From Sulfitobacter sp. HGT1 (GTDB lineage Bacteria > Pseudomonadota > Alphaproteobacteria > Rhodobacterales > Rhodobacteraceae): DNA of 64,000 nt. Both the position numbers and the translations under genes were made by a program. The notes under the pieces are model-generated. The model had not been told where the DNA came from. It ran no database searches and saw only the letters and a list, made by a program, of their open reading frames with translations. The stretch covers positions 434,001-498,000 of the forward strand of contig NZ_BLWI01000008.1 of NCBI RefSeq assembly GCF_013282155.1, in the 5' to 3' direction. Every line of letters begins with the position of its first letter. Positions within the stretch are counted from its first letter, which is position 1. This document shows positions 1 through 8,596 of the stretch, piece after piece.

Positions 1-1203
1 GGGCAGACCGATGGTCAGAAACCGGTCCTCAAAGGCGCGCATCTGGTGCGAGGCCCGCACGAGGATCGCCATATCATCCAGCGAATACTTGCGCAGATCG
101 CGGGTCCCGCGCTGCATGGATTCGATCTCGTCCCCGATCCAGCGGGCTTCTTCCTCGCCATCCCAATGGCCGATCAACCGAACCTTTTCACCATCCCGCG
201 CTTCGGTCCAAAGCGTCTTGCCCAACCGCCCTTCGTTGCCCGCAATCACGCCGGACGCAGCAGCCAGAATATGCGGGGTCGACCGGTAGTTCTGTTCAAG
301 TCGCACCACATGGGCACCGGGGAAATCGCTCTCAAACTTGAGGATATTGCCCACTTCGGCCCCGCGCCAGCCATAGATCGACTGGTCGTCATCCCCCACA
401 CAACAGATGTTTTTATGCCCCGCCGCCAACAGCCGCAGCCACAGATATTGGGCGACGTTGGTGTCTTGGTATTCGTCCACAAGGATGAACTTGAACCAGC
501 GTTGATACTGTTTCAGCAAGTTCTCGTGAGTCTGGAAAATCGTCACCATATGCAACAGCAGATCGCCGAAATCGCAGGCGTTCAGGTCTTTCAGCCGCGC
601 TTGATACTGGGCATAAAGTTCGGTGCCACGGTGGTTGTAATGACCCGCATCGGCACTTGGCACCTTTTCCGGTGTCAGCGCACGGTTCTTCCAGCCGTCA
701 ATGATCCCCGCCAGCATCCGCGCAGGCCAACGCTTGTCGTCAATACCTTCGGCCTTGATCAACTGCTTGAGCAGGCGCAACTGGTCGTCCGTATCCAGAA
801 TGGTAAAGTTCGATTTCAACCCCACCAGCTCCGCATGACGGCGCAACAGCTTGACGCAGATCGCATGGAACGTGCCCAGCCACGGCATGCCTTCAATGCT
901 TTGCCCCAACATGCCACCGACGCGGTTCTTCATCTCGCGCGCGGCCTTGTTGGTGAAGGTGACCGCCAAAATCTCGTTCGGGCGGGCGCGGCCCGTGTTC
1001 ATCAAATGCACGATCCGCGCAGTCAACGCCTTGGTCTTGCCGGTGCCCGCCCCCGCCAGCATCAACACCGGCCCGTCCATCTGTTCAACGGCAGCCCGTT
1101 GCGCGGGGTTCAGCCCGTCGAGATAGGGTTGCGGACGCGCGGCCATGGCGCGCGCTGATAAAGATGCGCCCTCAAAGGCGTCCATTTCGTCGAAATCATT
1201 CAT
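1..1203 (-). CDS. uvrD: ATP-dependent DNA helicase UvrD/PcrA (3' end cut by window edge)
   Basis: Superfamily 1A helicase that unwinds DNA in excision repair and replication restart. Translation of the minus strand from ATG at 1201-1203 gives 401 codons, open to the window edge. It shows Walker A GAGTGKT near residue 55, Walker B-type DEYQDT, motif III GDDDQSIYGWRG and motif IV QNYRST in the family order. About half of a usual 700-800 residue protein is present. The next upstream ATG, at 1208-1210, hits a stop at once, so 1203 is the start. It is divergent from the lactate dehydrogenase gene with 163 bases between. UvrD and PcrA cannot be told apart from this half. Confidence 0.93.
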   Translation of the reverse strand, partial: MNDFDEMDAFEGASLSARAMAARPQPYLDGLNPAQRAAVEQMDGPVLMLAGAGTGKTKALTARIVHLMNTGRARPNEILAVTFTNKAAREMKNRVGGMLGQSIEGMPWLGTFHAICVKLLRRHAELVGLKSNFTILDTDDQLRLLKQLIKAEGIDDKRWPARMLAGIIDGWKNRALTPEKVPSADAGHYNHRGTELYAQYQARLKDLNACDFGDLLLHMVTIFQTHENLLKQYQRWFKFILVDEYQDTNVAQYLWLRLLAAGHKNICCVGDDDQSIYGWRGAEVGNILKFESDFPGAHVVRLEQNYRSTPHILAAASGVIAGNEGRLGKTLWTEARDGEKVRLIGHWDGEEEARWIGDEIESMQRGTRDLRKYSLDDMAILVRASHQMRAFEDRFLTIGLP

Positions 1204-1366
1204 GGGCCATAACCTAGCGCGCCATGCGTCCAAATGAAAGACACGTTCGCAAAATGTTCTTGGCAGAAAACGGCCGTAATTGCCGCCGGTATTTCCGCCT
1301 CTGTGATGTTCAATCCGGTGCAGATGGCGGCTGGACAAACCCCGACTGTCCTGCCCAAATAAGCGC

Positions 1367-2515
1367 ATGGATTTGCACACAAACTACCCCGAACTCTCCG
1401 ACCTGCGCCGCCGCGCCAAACGGCGGATTCCGAAATTCGTCTGGGAATATCTGGACAGCGCCACCGGAGCCGAGACCACCAAACACCGCAACCGCCAGTC
1501 GCTGGACCGGATCGGCTTCATGCCATCGGTGCTGCATGGCGAATTCGACCCTGACCTGTCGACGTCATTATTCGGGGCCGATTTCCCCCTGCCCTTCGGG
1601 ATCGCCCCGATTGGCATGTCCGGGCTGATCTGGCCCGATGCCGAAGGCCATCTTGCCCGCGCCGCCGCCCGCGCCGGCCTTCCCTATTGCCTGTCCACAG
1701 TCGCCACCCAAAGCCCCGAAGACCTTGCCCCCCATATCGGCAAGGACGCGTGGTTCCAGATGTACCCCCCGCGCGACCCCGACATTCGCACCGACATGTT
1801 GAACCGCGCCAGATCCGCCGGTTTCAACGGGCTGATCCTGACCGTCGATGTCCCCGTGGCCAGCCGCCGCGAACGGCAAACGCGCTCTGGCCTGACCAAC
1901 CCGCCGCGCCTGACACCGCGCTTGCTGGCCCAAGTGGCGATGCGTCCGGCCTGGGCCATGGGCATTGCGCAGCGCGGGATGCCGCATATGCGGATGCTGG
2001 ACAAATACAAAAGCACCAGCACCCAAGGTTTGTCATCCACCGCGCATGTCGGATACCTGCTGCGCACCTCGCCCGATTGGGACTATGTCAAATGGTTGCG
2101 CGATGCGTGGGACGGGCCTTTCATGATCAAAGGCGTGTTGCGCCCAGAAGATGCCACCACCCTCGAAACCATAGGTGCCGACGGCATTTGGGTGTCCAAC
2201 CATGCGGGCCGGCAATTCGACGGGGCCCCTGCGTCAATCGACATGCTGCCCGCGATTCGCGCCGCCACTACTTTGCCGATTATTTTTGACAGCGGCGTCG
2301 AAACCGGCCTCGATATTTTGCGCGCATTGGCCCTTGGGGCGGATTTTGTGATGATGGGCCGCGCCTTCCACTATGCCCTCGCGGCATTGGGACCAATTGG
2401 CGTCGATCACCTGATTGACACCTTCAAAAAGGACCTAATCGCAAACATGGGGCAGATGGGCGCAAGATCATTGCAAGATTTGCCCGCTCCGATCGACCTC
2501 GATCAGCGCGTCTAA
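1367..2515 (+). CDS. lldD: FMN-dependent alpha-hydroxy acid dehydrogenase, L-lactate dehydrogenase type
   Basis: A 382-residue flavoenzyme of the LldD/glycolate oxidase family, which oxidises L-2-hydroxy acids to 2-oxo acids with FMN. The catalytic signature SNHAGRQ is present, with His279 and Arg282 placed as in lactate dehydrogenase and flavocytochrome b2. LTVDVPVASRRERQTR and FDSGVETGLDILRALALGAD also match the family. L-lactate is the likeliest substrate, but mandelate- or glycolate-type relatives cannot be excluded. Lactate oxidation would feed pyruvate to the carboxylase encoded next. The ribosome site is weak (AAGCG just before the ATG). A dispersed repeat starts straight after the stop codon. 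Confidence 0.88.
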   Translation: MDLHTNYPELSDLRRRAKRRIPKFVWEYLDSATGAETTKHRNRQSLDRIGFMPSVLHGEFDPDLSTSLFGADFPLPFGIAPIGMSGLIWPDAEGHLARAAARAGLPYCLSTVATQSPEDLAPHIGKDAWFQMYPPRDPDIRTDMLNRARSAGFNGLILTVDVPVASRRERQTRSGLTNPPRLTPRLLAQVAMRPAWAMGIAQRGMPHMRMLDKYKSTSTQGLSSTAHVGYLLRTSPDWDYVKWLRDAWDGPFMIKGVLRPEDATTLETIGADGIWVSNHAGRQFDGAPASIDMLPAIRAATTLPIIFDSGVETGLDILRALALGADFVMMGRAFHYALAALGPIGVDHLIDTFKKDLIANMGQMGARSLQDLPAPIDLDQRV

Positions 2516-2548
2516 ATTCCAAATGGTCTAAAATCCCCGCCGGAGGCA
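2516..2548 (+). repeat. Dispersed intergenic repeat, copy A
   Basis: 33 bases starting right after the lldD stop codon. They match 17475-17507 at 29 of 33 positions, and the first part of the unit recurs inverted at 51319-51338. The core reads ATTCCAAATGG followed by an A-rich run and ATCC. It is not coding. Confidence 0.6.
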
Positions 2549-2665
2549 TAAAAACTTCCTTGCACCCCGCGCCAAACACACGCAACAATGCTGCACTGCC
2601 GCATTAACCCCACGGGTCCGGCCCTCTCGCCGCGGCCCCGCCCAGCGTATCCTAAGCGAGGCCCG

Positions 2666-5600
2666 ATGACAGAGTTCAAGAAAATCCTGATTGCCAACCG
2701 TGGTGAAATTGCCATCCGTATTATGCGGGCGGCCAATGAAATGGGTAAAAAGACGGTGGCCGTCTTTGCCGAAGAAGATAAACTTGGCCTGCACCGTTTC
2801 AAGGCCGACGAAGCTTACCGCATCGGTGCGGGGCTTGGTCCGGTTGCGGCATATCTTAGCATCGAAGAGATCATCCGTGTCGCCAAAGCTTCGGGCGCGG
2901 ATGCGATCCATCCGGGCTACGGGTTGCTGTCGGAAAACCCCGATTTCGTGGATGCCTGCGAACAGAACGGCATTACCTTTATCGGGCCGCGCGCTGAAAC
3001 CATGCGCGCCTTGGGTGACAAGGCCAGCGCGCGCCGCGTCGCGATCGAGGCAGGCGTGCCGGTCATTCCCGCCACGGACGTGCTGGGCGACGACATGGAT
3101 CTGGTGCGCAAACAGGCAGCCGAGGTCGGCTACCCCTTGATGCTCAAGGCGTCCTGGGGCGGCGGCGGGCGCGGCATGCGGCCGATCAACTCTGAAAAGG
3201 AACTGCAAGAAAAGGTTCTTGAAGGCCGCCGCGAGGCCGAAGCCGCCTTTGGCAATGGCGAAGGTTATCTGGAAAAGATGATCATCAAGGCCCGCCACGT
3301 CGAGGTGCAAATTCTGGGTGACAAACACGGCGAGATTTACCACCTGTTTGAGCGCGACTGTTCCGTGCAGCGCCGCAACCAAAAGGTCGTTGAACGCGCC
3401 CCCGCCCCCTATCTGACCGAAGAACAGCGCACCGAGATCTGCGAATTGGGCCGCAAGATCTGCGCCCATGTCGGGTATGAATGCGCGGGCACTGTCGAAT
3501 TCCTGATGGATATGGACGACGACAAATTCTACTTTATCGAGGTAAACCCCCGCGTTCAGGTCGAACATACCGTGACCGAAGAAGTCACCGGCATCGACAT
3601 CGTGCGCGCGCAAATCCTGATTGCCGAGGGCAAGACCCTTGCAGAGGCGACGGGTAAAGCCAGCCAGGCCGATGTGCAGCTCAACGGCCATGCGCTGCAA
3701 ACCCGCATCACCACCGAAGACCCGCAAAACAACTTCATCCCCGACTATGGCCGCATCACCGCCTTTCGCGAGGCAACGGGCATGGGCATCCGTCTGGACG
3801 GCGGCACCGCCTATTCCGGCGGCGTGATCACGCGCTATTACGACAGCCTTTTGGTCAAGGTCACAGCCAAGGCGCAAACCCCCGAACAGGCGATCGCCCG
3901 CATGGACCGCGCGTTGCGCGAATTCCGTATTCGTGGCGTGTCGACCAACATCGCCTTTGTGGAAAACCTGCTCAAGCACCCGACCTTCCTGGACAACACC
4001 TATCATACCAAGTTCATCGACCAGACGCCGGAACTCTTCACCTTTAAAAAGCGCCGCGACCGCGCGACCAAGGTGCTGACCTATATCGGCGACATCACTG
4101 TGAACGGGCATCCCGAAACCAAAGGCTTCGAGCGCCCTGCCGCAACCGTGCGTGCCCCGATGCCCCCCGTCGCAAAAACCGAGCCGACGATGGGCACCCG
4201 CAATCTGCTGGAACAAAAAGGCCCGCAGGCTGTCGCCGACTGGATGGCAAAGCAGCAACAACTGTTGATCACCGACACGACCATGCGTGACGGGCATCAG
4301 TCGCTGTTGGCCACGCGGATGCGCAGCCATGACATGATCAAGGTCGCCCCTGCCTATGCCGCCAACCTGCCGCAGCTTTTCTCGATGGAATGCTGGGGCG
4401 GTGCGACTTTTGACGTGGCCTACCGCTTCTTGCAGGAATGCCCGTGGCAGCGCCTGCGCGACCTGCGCGCCGCGATCCCCAACGTGATGACACAGATGTT
4501 GCTGCGTGGATCGAACGGGGTGGGCTACACCAATTACCCTGACAACGTGGTGCAGGAATTCGTGCGCGTCGCAGCCACCGAAGGTGTGGATGTGTTCCGT
4601 GTCTTTGACAGTCTGAACTGGGTTGAAAACATGCGCGTTGCAATGGACGCGGTGATTGATAACGGCAAGGTTTGCGAAGGCACCGTTTGCTATACCGGCG
4701 ATATCTTTGACCCCGACCGCGCGAAATACGACCTGAAGTATTATGTGGCGATGGGCAAAGAGCTGAAAGCCGCAGGCGCGCATGTGTTGGGTCTGAAAGA
4801 CATGGCAGGTTTGCTGAAACCCAACGCCGCCAAGGTGTTGATCAAAGCGCTGAAATCCGAAGTCGGCTTGCCGATCCACTTCCACACCCATGACACCGCC
4901 GGCGTTGCCATTGCCACCATCATGGCGGCGTCAGAGGCGGGCGTGGATGCGGTCGATTGCGCGATGGATGCGCTGTCGGGCAACACGTCGCAGGCGACCC
5001 TTGGGTCGGTCGTCGAGGCGCTGAAACACACCGACCGCGACACAGGTCTGTCGATGGACGCCGTGCGCGAGATTTCGAACTATTGGGAAGAAGTCCGCGG
5101 CGAATACGCAGCTTTCGAGACCGGCATGCAGGCCCCCTCCTCCGAGGTGTATCTGCACGAAATGCCCGGTGGCCAGTTCACCAATCTCAAGGCGCAGGCC
5201 GCGTCGATGGGGCTGGACGACCGCTGGCCCGAGGTCGCCAAGACCTATGCCGACGTGAACCAGATGTTCGGCGATATCGTCAAGGTGACGCCGTCGTCAA
5301 AGGTGGTCGGGGATATGGCGCTGATGATGGTGTCCCAAGGGTTGACGCGTGCGCAGGTCGAAGACCCCAACGCGGAAATGTCCTTTCCCGACTCTGTGAT
5401 CGACATGATGCGCGGCAATCTGGGCCAACCTCCGGGCGGGTTTCCTGCTGGCATCGTCAAGAAGGTGCTCAAGGGCGAACAACCCAATACAGAACGCCCC
5501 GGTGCGCATCTGCCGCCAACGGATCTTGAGGCAACCCGCAAAGAACTGGAAGCCCAATTGGAGGGTGCCACGGTCGAAGACGACGATCTGTCGGGCTATC

Positions 5601-6106
5601 TGATGTACCCCAAGGTTTTCCTTGATTACATGGGCCGCCACCGGACCTATGGCCCCGTGCGCGTACTGCCGACACGCACGTTCTTTTACGGCATGGAACC
5701 GGGCGAGGAAATCACCGCCGAAATCGACCCCGGCAAAACGCTGGAAATCCGCCTGCAAGCGCTGAGCGAAACCAACGAGGATGGTGAGGTCAAAGTGTTC
5801 TTTGAACTTAACGGCCAGCCCCGTGTCGTGCGTGTGCCAAACCGTCTGGTCAAAGCCACCACCGCCCAGCGTCCCAAGGCCGAAATCGGCAACCCCAACC
5901 ACATCGGCGCACCGATGCCGGGGGTTGTGGCATCGGTCGGTGCGGTCGTGGGCCAGCACGTCAAAGCAGGCGATCTGCTGCTCACCATCGAAGCGATGAA
6001 GATGGAAACCGGCATTCACGCAGAACGCGACGCAGTGGTCAAAGCGGTGCATGTCAGCCCCGGCGGCCAGATCGACGCCAAGGATCTGCTGGTCGAACTG
6101 GAATAA
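2666..6106 (+). CDS. pyc: Pyruvate carboxylase
   Basis: Single-chain biotin enzyme that carboxylates pyruvate to oxaloacetate with ATP and bicarbonate, refilling the TCA cycle and starting gluconeogenesis. The 1146-residue product is full length. Domains in order: biotin carboxylase (KILIANRGEIAIRIMRA at the start; ATP-grasp glycine loop SWGGGGRGM; EVNPRVQVEHTVTEEVTG), carboxyltransferase of the HMGL type (ITDTTMRDGHQSLLATRMR, near residue 530), a linker, and a C-terminal biotinyl domain with EAMKMETG, biotinylated lysine at about 1112. The ATG at 2666 follows AAGCGAGG and starts exactly at the conserved N-terminus. An upstream in-frame ATG at 2588 would add 26 residues unlike the family. Confidence 0.97.
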   Translation: MTEFKKILIANRGEIAIRIMRAANEMGKKTVAVFAEEDKLGLHRFKADEAYRIGAGLGPVAAYLSIEEIIRVAKASGADAIHPGYGLLSENPDFVDACEQNGITFIGPRAETMRALGDKASARRVAIEAGVPVIPATDVLGDDMDLVRKQAAEVGYPLMLKASWGGGGRGMRPINSEKELQEKVLEGRREAEAAFGNGEGYLEKMIIKARHVEVQILGDKHGEIYHLFERDCSVQRRNQKVVERAPAPYLTEEQRTEICELGRKICAHVGYECAGTVEFLMDMDDDKFYFIEVNPRVQVEHTVTEEVTGIDIVRAQILIAEGKTLAEATGKASQADVQLNGHALQTRITTEDPQNNFIPDYGRITAFREATGMGIRLDGGTAYSGGVITRYYDSLLVKVTAKAQTPEQAIARMDRALREFRIRGVSTNIAFVENLLKHPTFLDNTYHTKFIDQTPELFTFKKRRDRATKVLTYIGDITVNGHPETKGFERPAATVRAPMPPVAKTEPTMGTRNLLEQKGPQAVADWMAKQQQLLITDTTMRDGHQSLLATRMRSHDMIKVAPAYAANLPQLFSMECWGGATFDVAYRFLQECPWQRLRDLRAAIPNVMTQMLLRGSNGVGYTNYPDNVVQEFVRVAATEGVDVFRVFDSLNWVENMRVAMDAVIDNGKVCEGTVCYTGDIFDPDRAKYDLKYYVAMGKELKAAGAHVLGLKDMAGLLKPNAAKVLIKALKSEVGLPIHFHTHDTAGVAIATIMAASEAGVDAVDCAMDALSGNTSQATLGSVVEALKHTDRDTGLSMDAVREISNYWEEVRGEYAAFETGMQAPSSEVYLHEMPGGQFTNLKAQAASMGLDDRWPEVAKTYADVNQMFGDIVKVTPSSKVVGDMALMMVSQGLTRAQVEDPNAEMSFPDSVIDMMRGNLGQPPGGFPAGIVKKVLKGEQPNTERPGAHLPPTDLEATRKELEAQLEGATVEDDDLSGYLMYPKVFLDYMGRHRTYGPVRVLPTRTFFYGMEPGEEITAEIDPGKTLEIRLQALSETNEDGEVKVFFELNGQPRVVRVPNRLVKATTAQRPKAEIGNPNHIGAPMPGVVASVGAVVGQHVKAGDLLLTIEAMKMETGIHAERDAVVKAVHVSPGGQIDAKDLLVELE

Positions 6107-6113
6107 TGAAATC

Positions 6114-6150
6114 GGGGGCCAGACGCGATCTGTCGCATTGTCTGGCCCCT
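6114..6150 (+). terminator. Hairpin after pyc
   Basis: Perfect 10-bp stem GGGGCCAGAC (6115-6124) with GTCTGGCCCC (6140-6149) and a 15-base loop, just past the pyc stop. No clear T-run follows, so it is either a weak intrinsic terminator or an mRNA-stabilising hairpin. Confidence 0.6.
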
Positions 6151-6212
6151 GAAACGTCCTAAATTAGCGGTTGTAACACAGGTTAATCTTAATCAACCGG
6201 ACCGACCGCCCC

Positions 6213-6701
6213 ATGCCCTATGAATGGAAAACATCCCCCACCGCCCGCACGCAGGAACTGCGCCTTTGGCCGCACCAATCCTTGCCGCCCAAGGGGTTTG
6301 CCGCATTTATCCTCACGACATTCACGCTGATCCTGATTCCGACGCTGCCGCTGTTGGGCACGCCGTTGCTGTGGGGGTTGCTGCCCTTTGTGCTGGCTGC
6401 GGTCTGGGGCATGTATTTCGCGCTGCAAGGAAACTACAAGTCCCGCCAGATCGAAGAGGTGTTCACCCTCACCGATGATACCGTGCATCTGACCCACACC
6501 ACGCCCAAGGGCGATGTCAAAGAATGGGACTGCAACCGCTATTGGACCGTGGTGACCAAATACGAAAAAGACGGGCCCGTGCCGCATTACGTGACCCTGC
6601 GCGGCAAGGGCCGCGAGGTCGAGATTGGTAAATTTCTAAGCGAAGACGAGCGGATCGCGCTGTTTGACGAATTGAACCGCTCGCTGCTGCGCGGGGCTTA
6701 G
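6213..6701 (+). CDS. DUF2244 family inner-membrane protein
   Basis: 162 residues with the DUF2244 layout: a short soluble N-terminus containing TQELRLWPHQSLPPKGF, two adjacent hydrophobic helices (about 29-52 and 54-71), then a soluble C-terminal region with VHLTHTTPKG and EWDCNRYWTVV. The family is common in alphaproteobacteria and its function is unknown. The stop overlaps by 4 bases the stop of the convergent GatB/YqeY gene. No other context points to a role. Confidence 0.85.
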   Translation: MPYEWKTSPTARTQELRLWPHQSLPPKGFAAFILTTFTLILIPTLPLLGTPLLWGLLPFVLAAVWGMYFALQGNYKSRQIEEVFTLTDDTVHLTHTTPKGDVKEWDCNRYWTVVTKYEKDGPVPHYVTLRGKGREVEIGKFLSEDERIALFDELNRSLLRGA

Positions 6702-7156
6702 CTGAGCCGGTCTTTGACTTTTGGGCCGACAGCGCCAAAATCCATCTGGCCTGTGTATTTTCCCTTGAGCAAACCAATCACCTTGCCCATGTCGCGGATC
6801 GATGTTGCGCCGACTTCGGCAATCGCATCATCAACGGCTTTTGCGGATTCTTCCTCGGTCAACTGACGGGGCAGAAATTCCTCGATGATCTTGATTTCTT
6901 CGCGCTCGCGGTCGGCAAGGTCCAGACGACCGCCTTCCTCGTAGGCGCGCACCGATTCCATGCGTTGCTTGGCCATTTTGCCCAAGATCGCCAGAACTTC
7001 CGGATCGCCGACGCCATCATCCCCACCATCTGCGCGTGCAGCGATGTCTTTGTCTTTGATGGCCGCGTTGATCAAACGAAGGGTAGACAGCCGGTCAGCG
7101 GCCTTGTCTTTCATCGCCTGTTTCATCGCGTCTGTGATGCGTGTGCGCAGTTCCAT
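6698..7156 (-). CDS. GatB/YqeY domain-containing protein
   Basis: 152 residues, a stand-alone version of the tRNA-binding tail domain of the GatB amidotransferase subunit. It starts MELRTRITDAMKQAMKDK and contains IKIIEEFLPRQLTEEE and MGKVIGLLKGKY, all typical. In this family the domain probably binds tRNA or assists tRNA-dependent amidation, but no reaction is assigned. The reading frame stays open 30 codons further upstream. I chose ATG 7154-7156 because the family motif begins there. It is divergent from carA. Confidence 0.88.
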   Translation of the reverse strand: MELRTRITDAMKQAMKDKAADRLSTLRLINAAIKDKDIAARADGGDDGVGDPEVLAILGKMAKQRMESVRAYEEGGRLDLADREREEIKIIEEFLPRQLTEEESAKAVDDAIAEVGATSIRDMGKVIGLLKGKYTGQMDFGAVGPKVKDRLS

Positions 7157-7280
7157 TGCTATCGTCCTTCGACCAATGCGGTGTAAGCTGCGCAACATAG
7201 ACAATTCCCCCAAAACAGGCAATGCCCCGCACCTTAGATAAGGCACTGTTTACAAACGATATATCATTTTTCACACGGTC

Positions 7281-7309
7281 TTGACCCGGCCCGCCCCCGG
7301 CTTTAGGTT
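7281..7309 (+). promoter_or_regulatory. Candidate sigma-70 promoter of carA
   Basis: TTGACC (7281-7286), a 17-base spacer, then TAGGTT (7304-7309), about 43 bases before the carA start. The -35 box is close to consensus. The -10 box keeps only T, A and the final T. Confidence 0.4.
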
Positions 7310-7351
7310 GCACCCGTTTAGCCCCACCTATCTGCCTTTGGAGGCCCTCCC

Positions 7352-8521
7352 ATGACTGCGCCAGTATCCCCCCGCCCGACCGCCTGCCTAGCACTTGCGG
7401 ACGGATCGATATTTTACGGGATGGGATTTGGCGCGACAGGGCAAACCGTGGCCGAGCTGTGTTTCAACACGGCGATGACCGGCTATCAGGAAATCATGAC
7501 CGATCCGTCCTATGCGGGGCAGATCGTCACCTTTACCTTCCCCCATATCGGCAACACCGGCACCACGCCCGAAGACGATGAAGCCGGCGATCCGGTTGCC
7601 GCCGGCATGGTTGTCAAATGGATGCCCACCGACCCCAGCAGCTGGCGTTCGGTCCAGCCGCTGTCCGAATGGCTGGCGGCACGGGGCCGCATCGCGATCG
7701 GCGGTATTGATACCCGCCGCCTGACCCGCGCCATCCGCCAGCAAGGGGCCCCCCATGCCGCGCTCGCCCATGATCCCGAAGGCAATTTCGACATCGAAGC
7801 ACTGGTTGCAGCAGCCCGCGGGTTTGCCGGCCTGGAAGGTGCGGATCTGGCCAAAGACGTGACCTGCGCGCAATCCTACCGCTGGAACGAAATGCGGTGG
7901 GCCTGGCCCGAGGGATATGCCGCGCAAACCGACGCGAAATACAAGGTCGTTGCCGTCGATTACGGTGCCAAGCGCAACATCCTGCGCTGCCTTGCCTCGG
8001 CGGGTTGCGATGTGACCGTTCTGCCGGCATCCGCCACTTTTGACGATGTGATGTCCCATAACCCCGATGGGGTTTTCCTGTCCAATGGCCCCGGCGATCC
8101 GGCGGCAACCGGCGTTTATGCCGTGCCGATGATCAAAGACGTGATTGCCAAGACCGACCTTCCGGTTTTCGGGATTTGCCTTGGTCATCAGATGCTTGCA
8201 CTGGCCCTTGGCGGTCAGACAATCAAGATGAGCCACGGCCATCACGGTGCCAACCACCCGGTGAAAGACATGGAAACCGGCAAGGTCGAGATCACCTCGA
8301 TGAACCACGGCTTTGCGGTGGATGCGCAGTCGTTGCCCGACGGCGTTGTCGAAACGCACCGGTCGCTTTTTGACGGGTCCAACTGTGGTATCCGGATGGA
8401 AGGCCGCCCCGTTTGGTCCGTTCAGCACCACCCCGAAGCAAGCCCCGGGCCGCAAGACAGCTTTTACCTGTTTGAGCGTTTTGCAGCAGCAATGGCCGAA
8501 CGCGAAACGCAGACCGTCTAG
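7352..8521 (+). CDS. carA: Carbamoyl-phosphate synthase small subunit
   Basis: 389 residues, the glutaminase subunit that delivers ammonia to CarB for carbamoyl phosphate, used by arginine and pyrimidine synthesis. The N-terminal CarA domain includes GYQEIMTDPSYAGQ. The C-terminal class I amidotransferase domain has the nucleophile in GICLGHQ (Cys276) and the His360/Glu362 pair in QHHPEASPG. TTTGGAGG lies 8-12 bases before the ATG. carB is not adjacent: the next gene is a glycosyltransferase. Confidence 0.97.
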   Translation: MTAPVSPRPTACLALADGSIFYGMGFGATGQTVAELCFNTAMTGYQEIMTDPSYAGQIVTFTFPHIGNTGTTPEDDEAGDPVAAGMVVKWMPTDPSSWRSVQPLSEWLAARGRIAIGGIDTRRLTRAIRQQGAPHAALAHDPEGNFDIEALVAAARGFAGLEGADLAKDVTCAQSYRWNEMRWAWPEGYAAQTDAKYKVVAVDYGAKRNILRCLASAGCDVTVLPASATFDDVMSHNPDGVFLSNGPGDPAATGVYAVPMIKDVIAKTDLPVFGICLGHQMLALALGGQTIKMSHGHHGANHPVKDMETGKVEITSMNHGFAVDAQSLPDGVVETHRSLFDGSNCGIRMEGRPVWSVQHHPEASPGPQDSFYLFERFAAAMAERETQTV

Positions 8522-8596
8522 TTCATCAACTGTTAAGACCTGATTAAGGCAATCTGCGGCATCCTGCTCCGACCTATGAGGGGAGGGATTCGCGGG

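Noticed and set aside
2528-4891. 787-codon open frame antisense to pyruvate carboxylase
   Set aside because: Rich in His, Gln, Gly and Arg in the way of a GC-biased shadow frame, no recognisable domain, fully inside a certain gene on the other strand.
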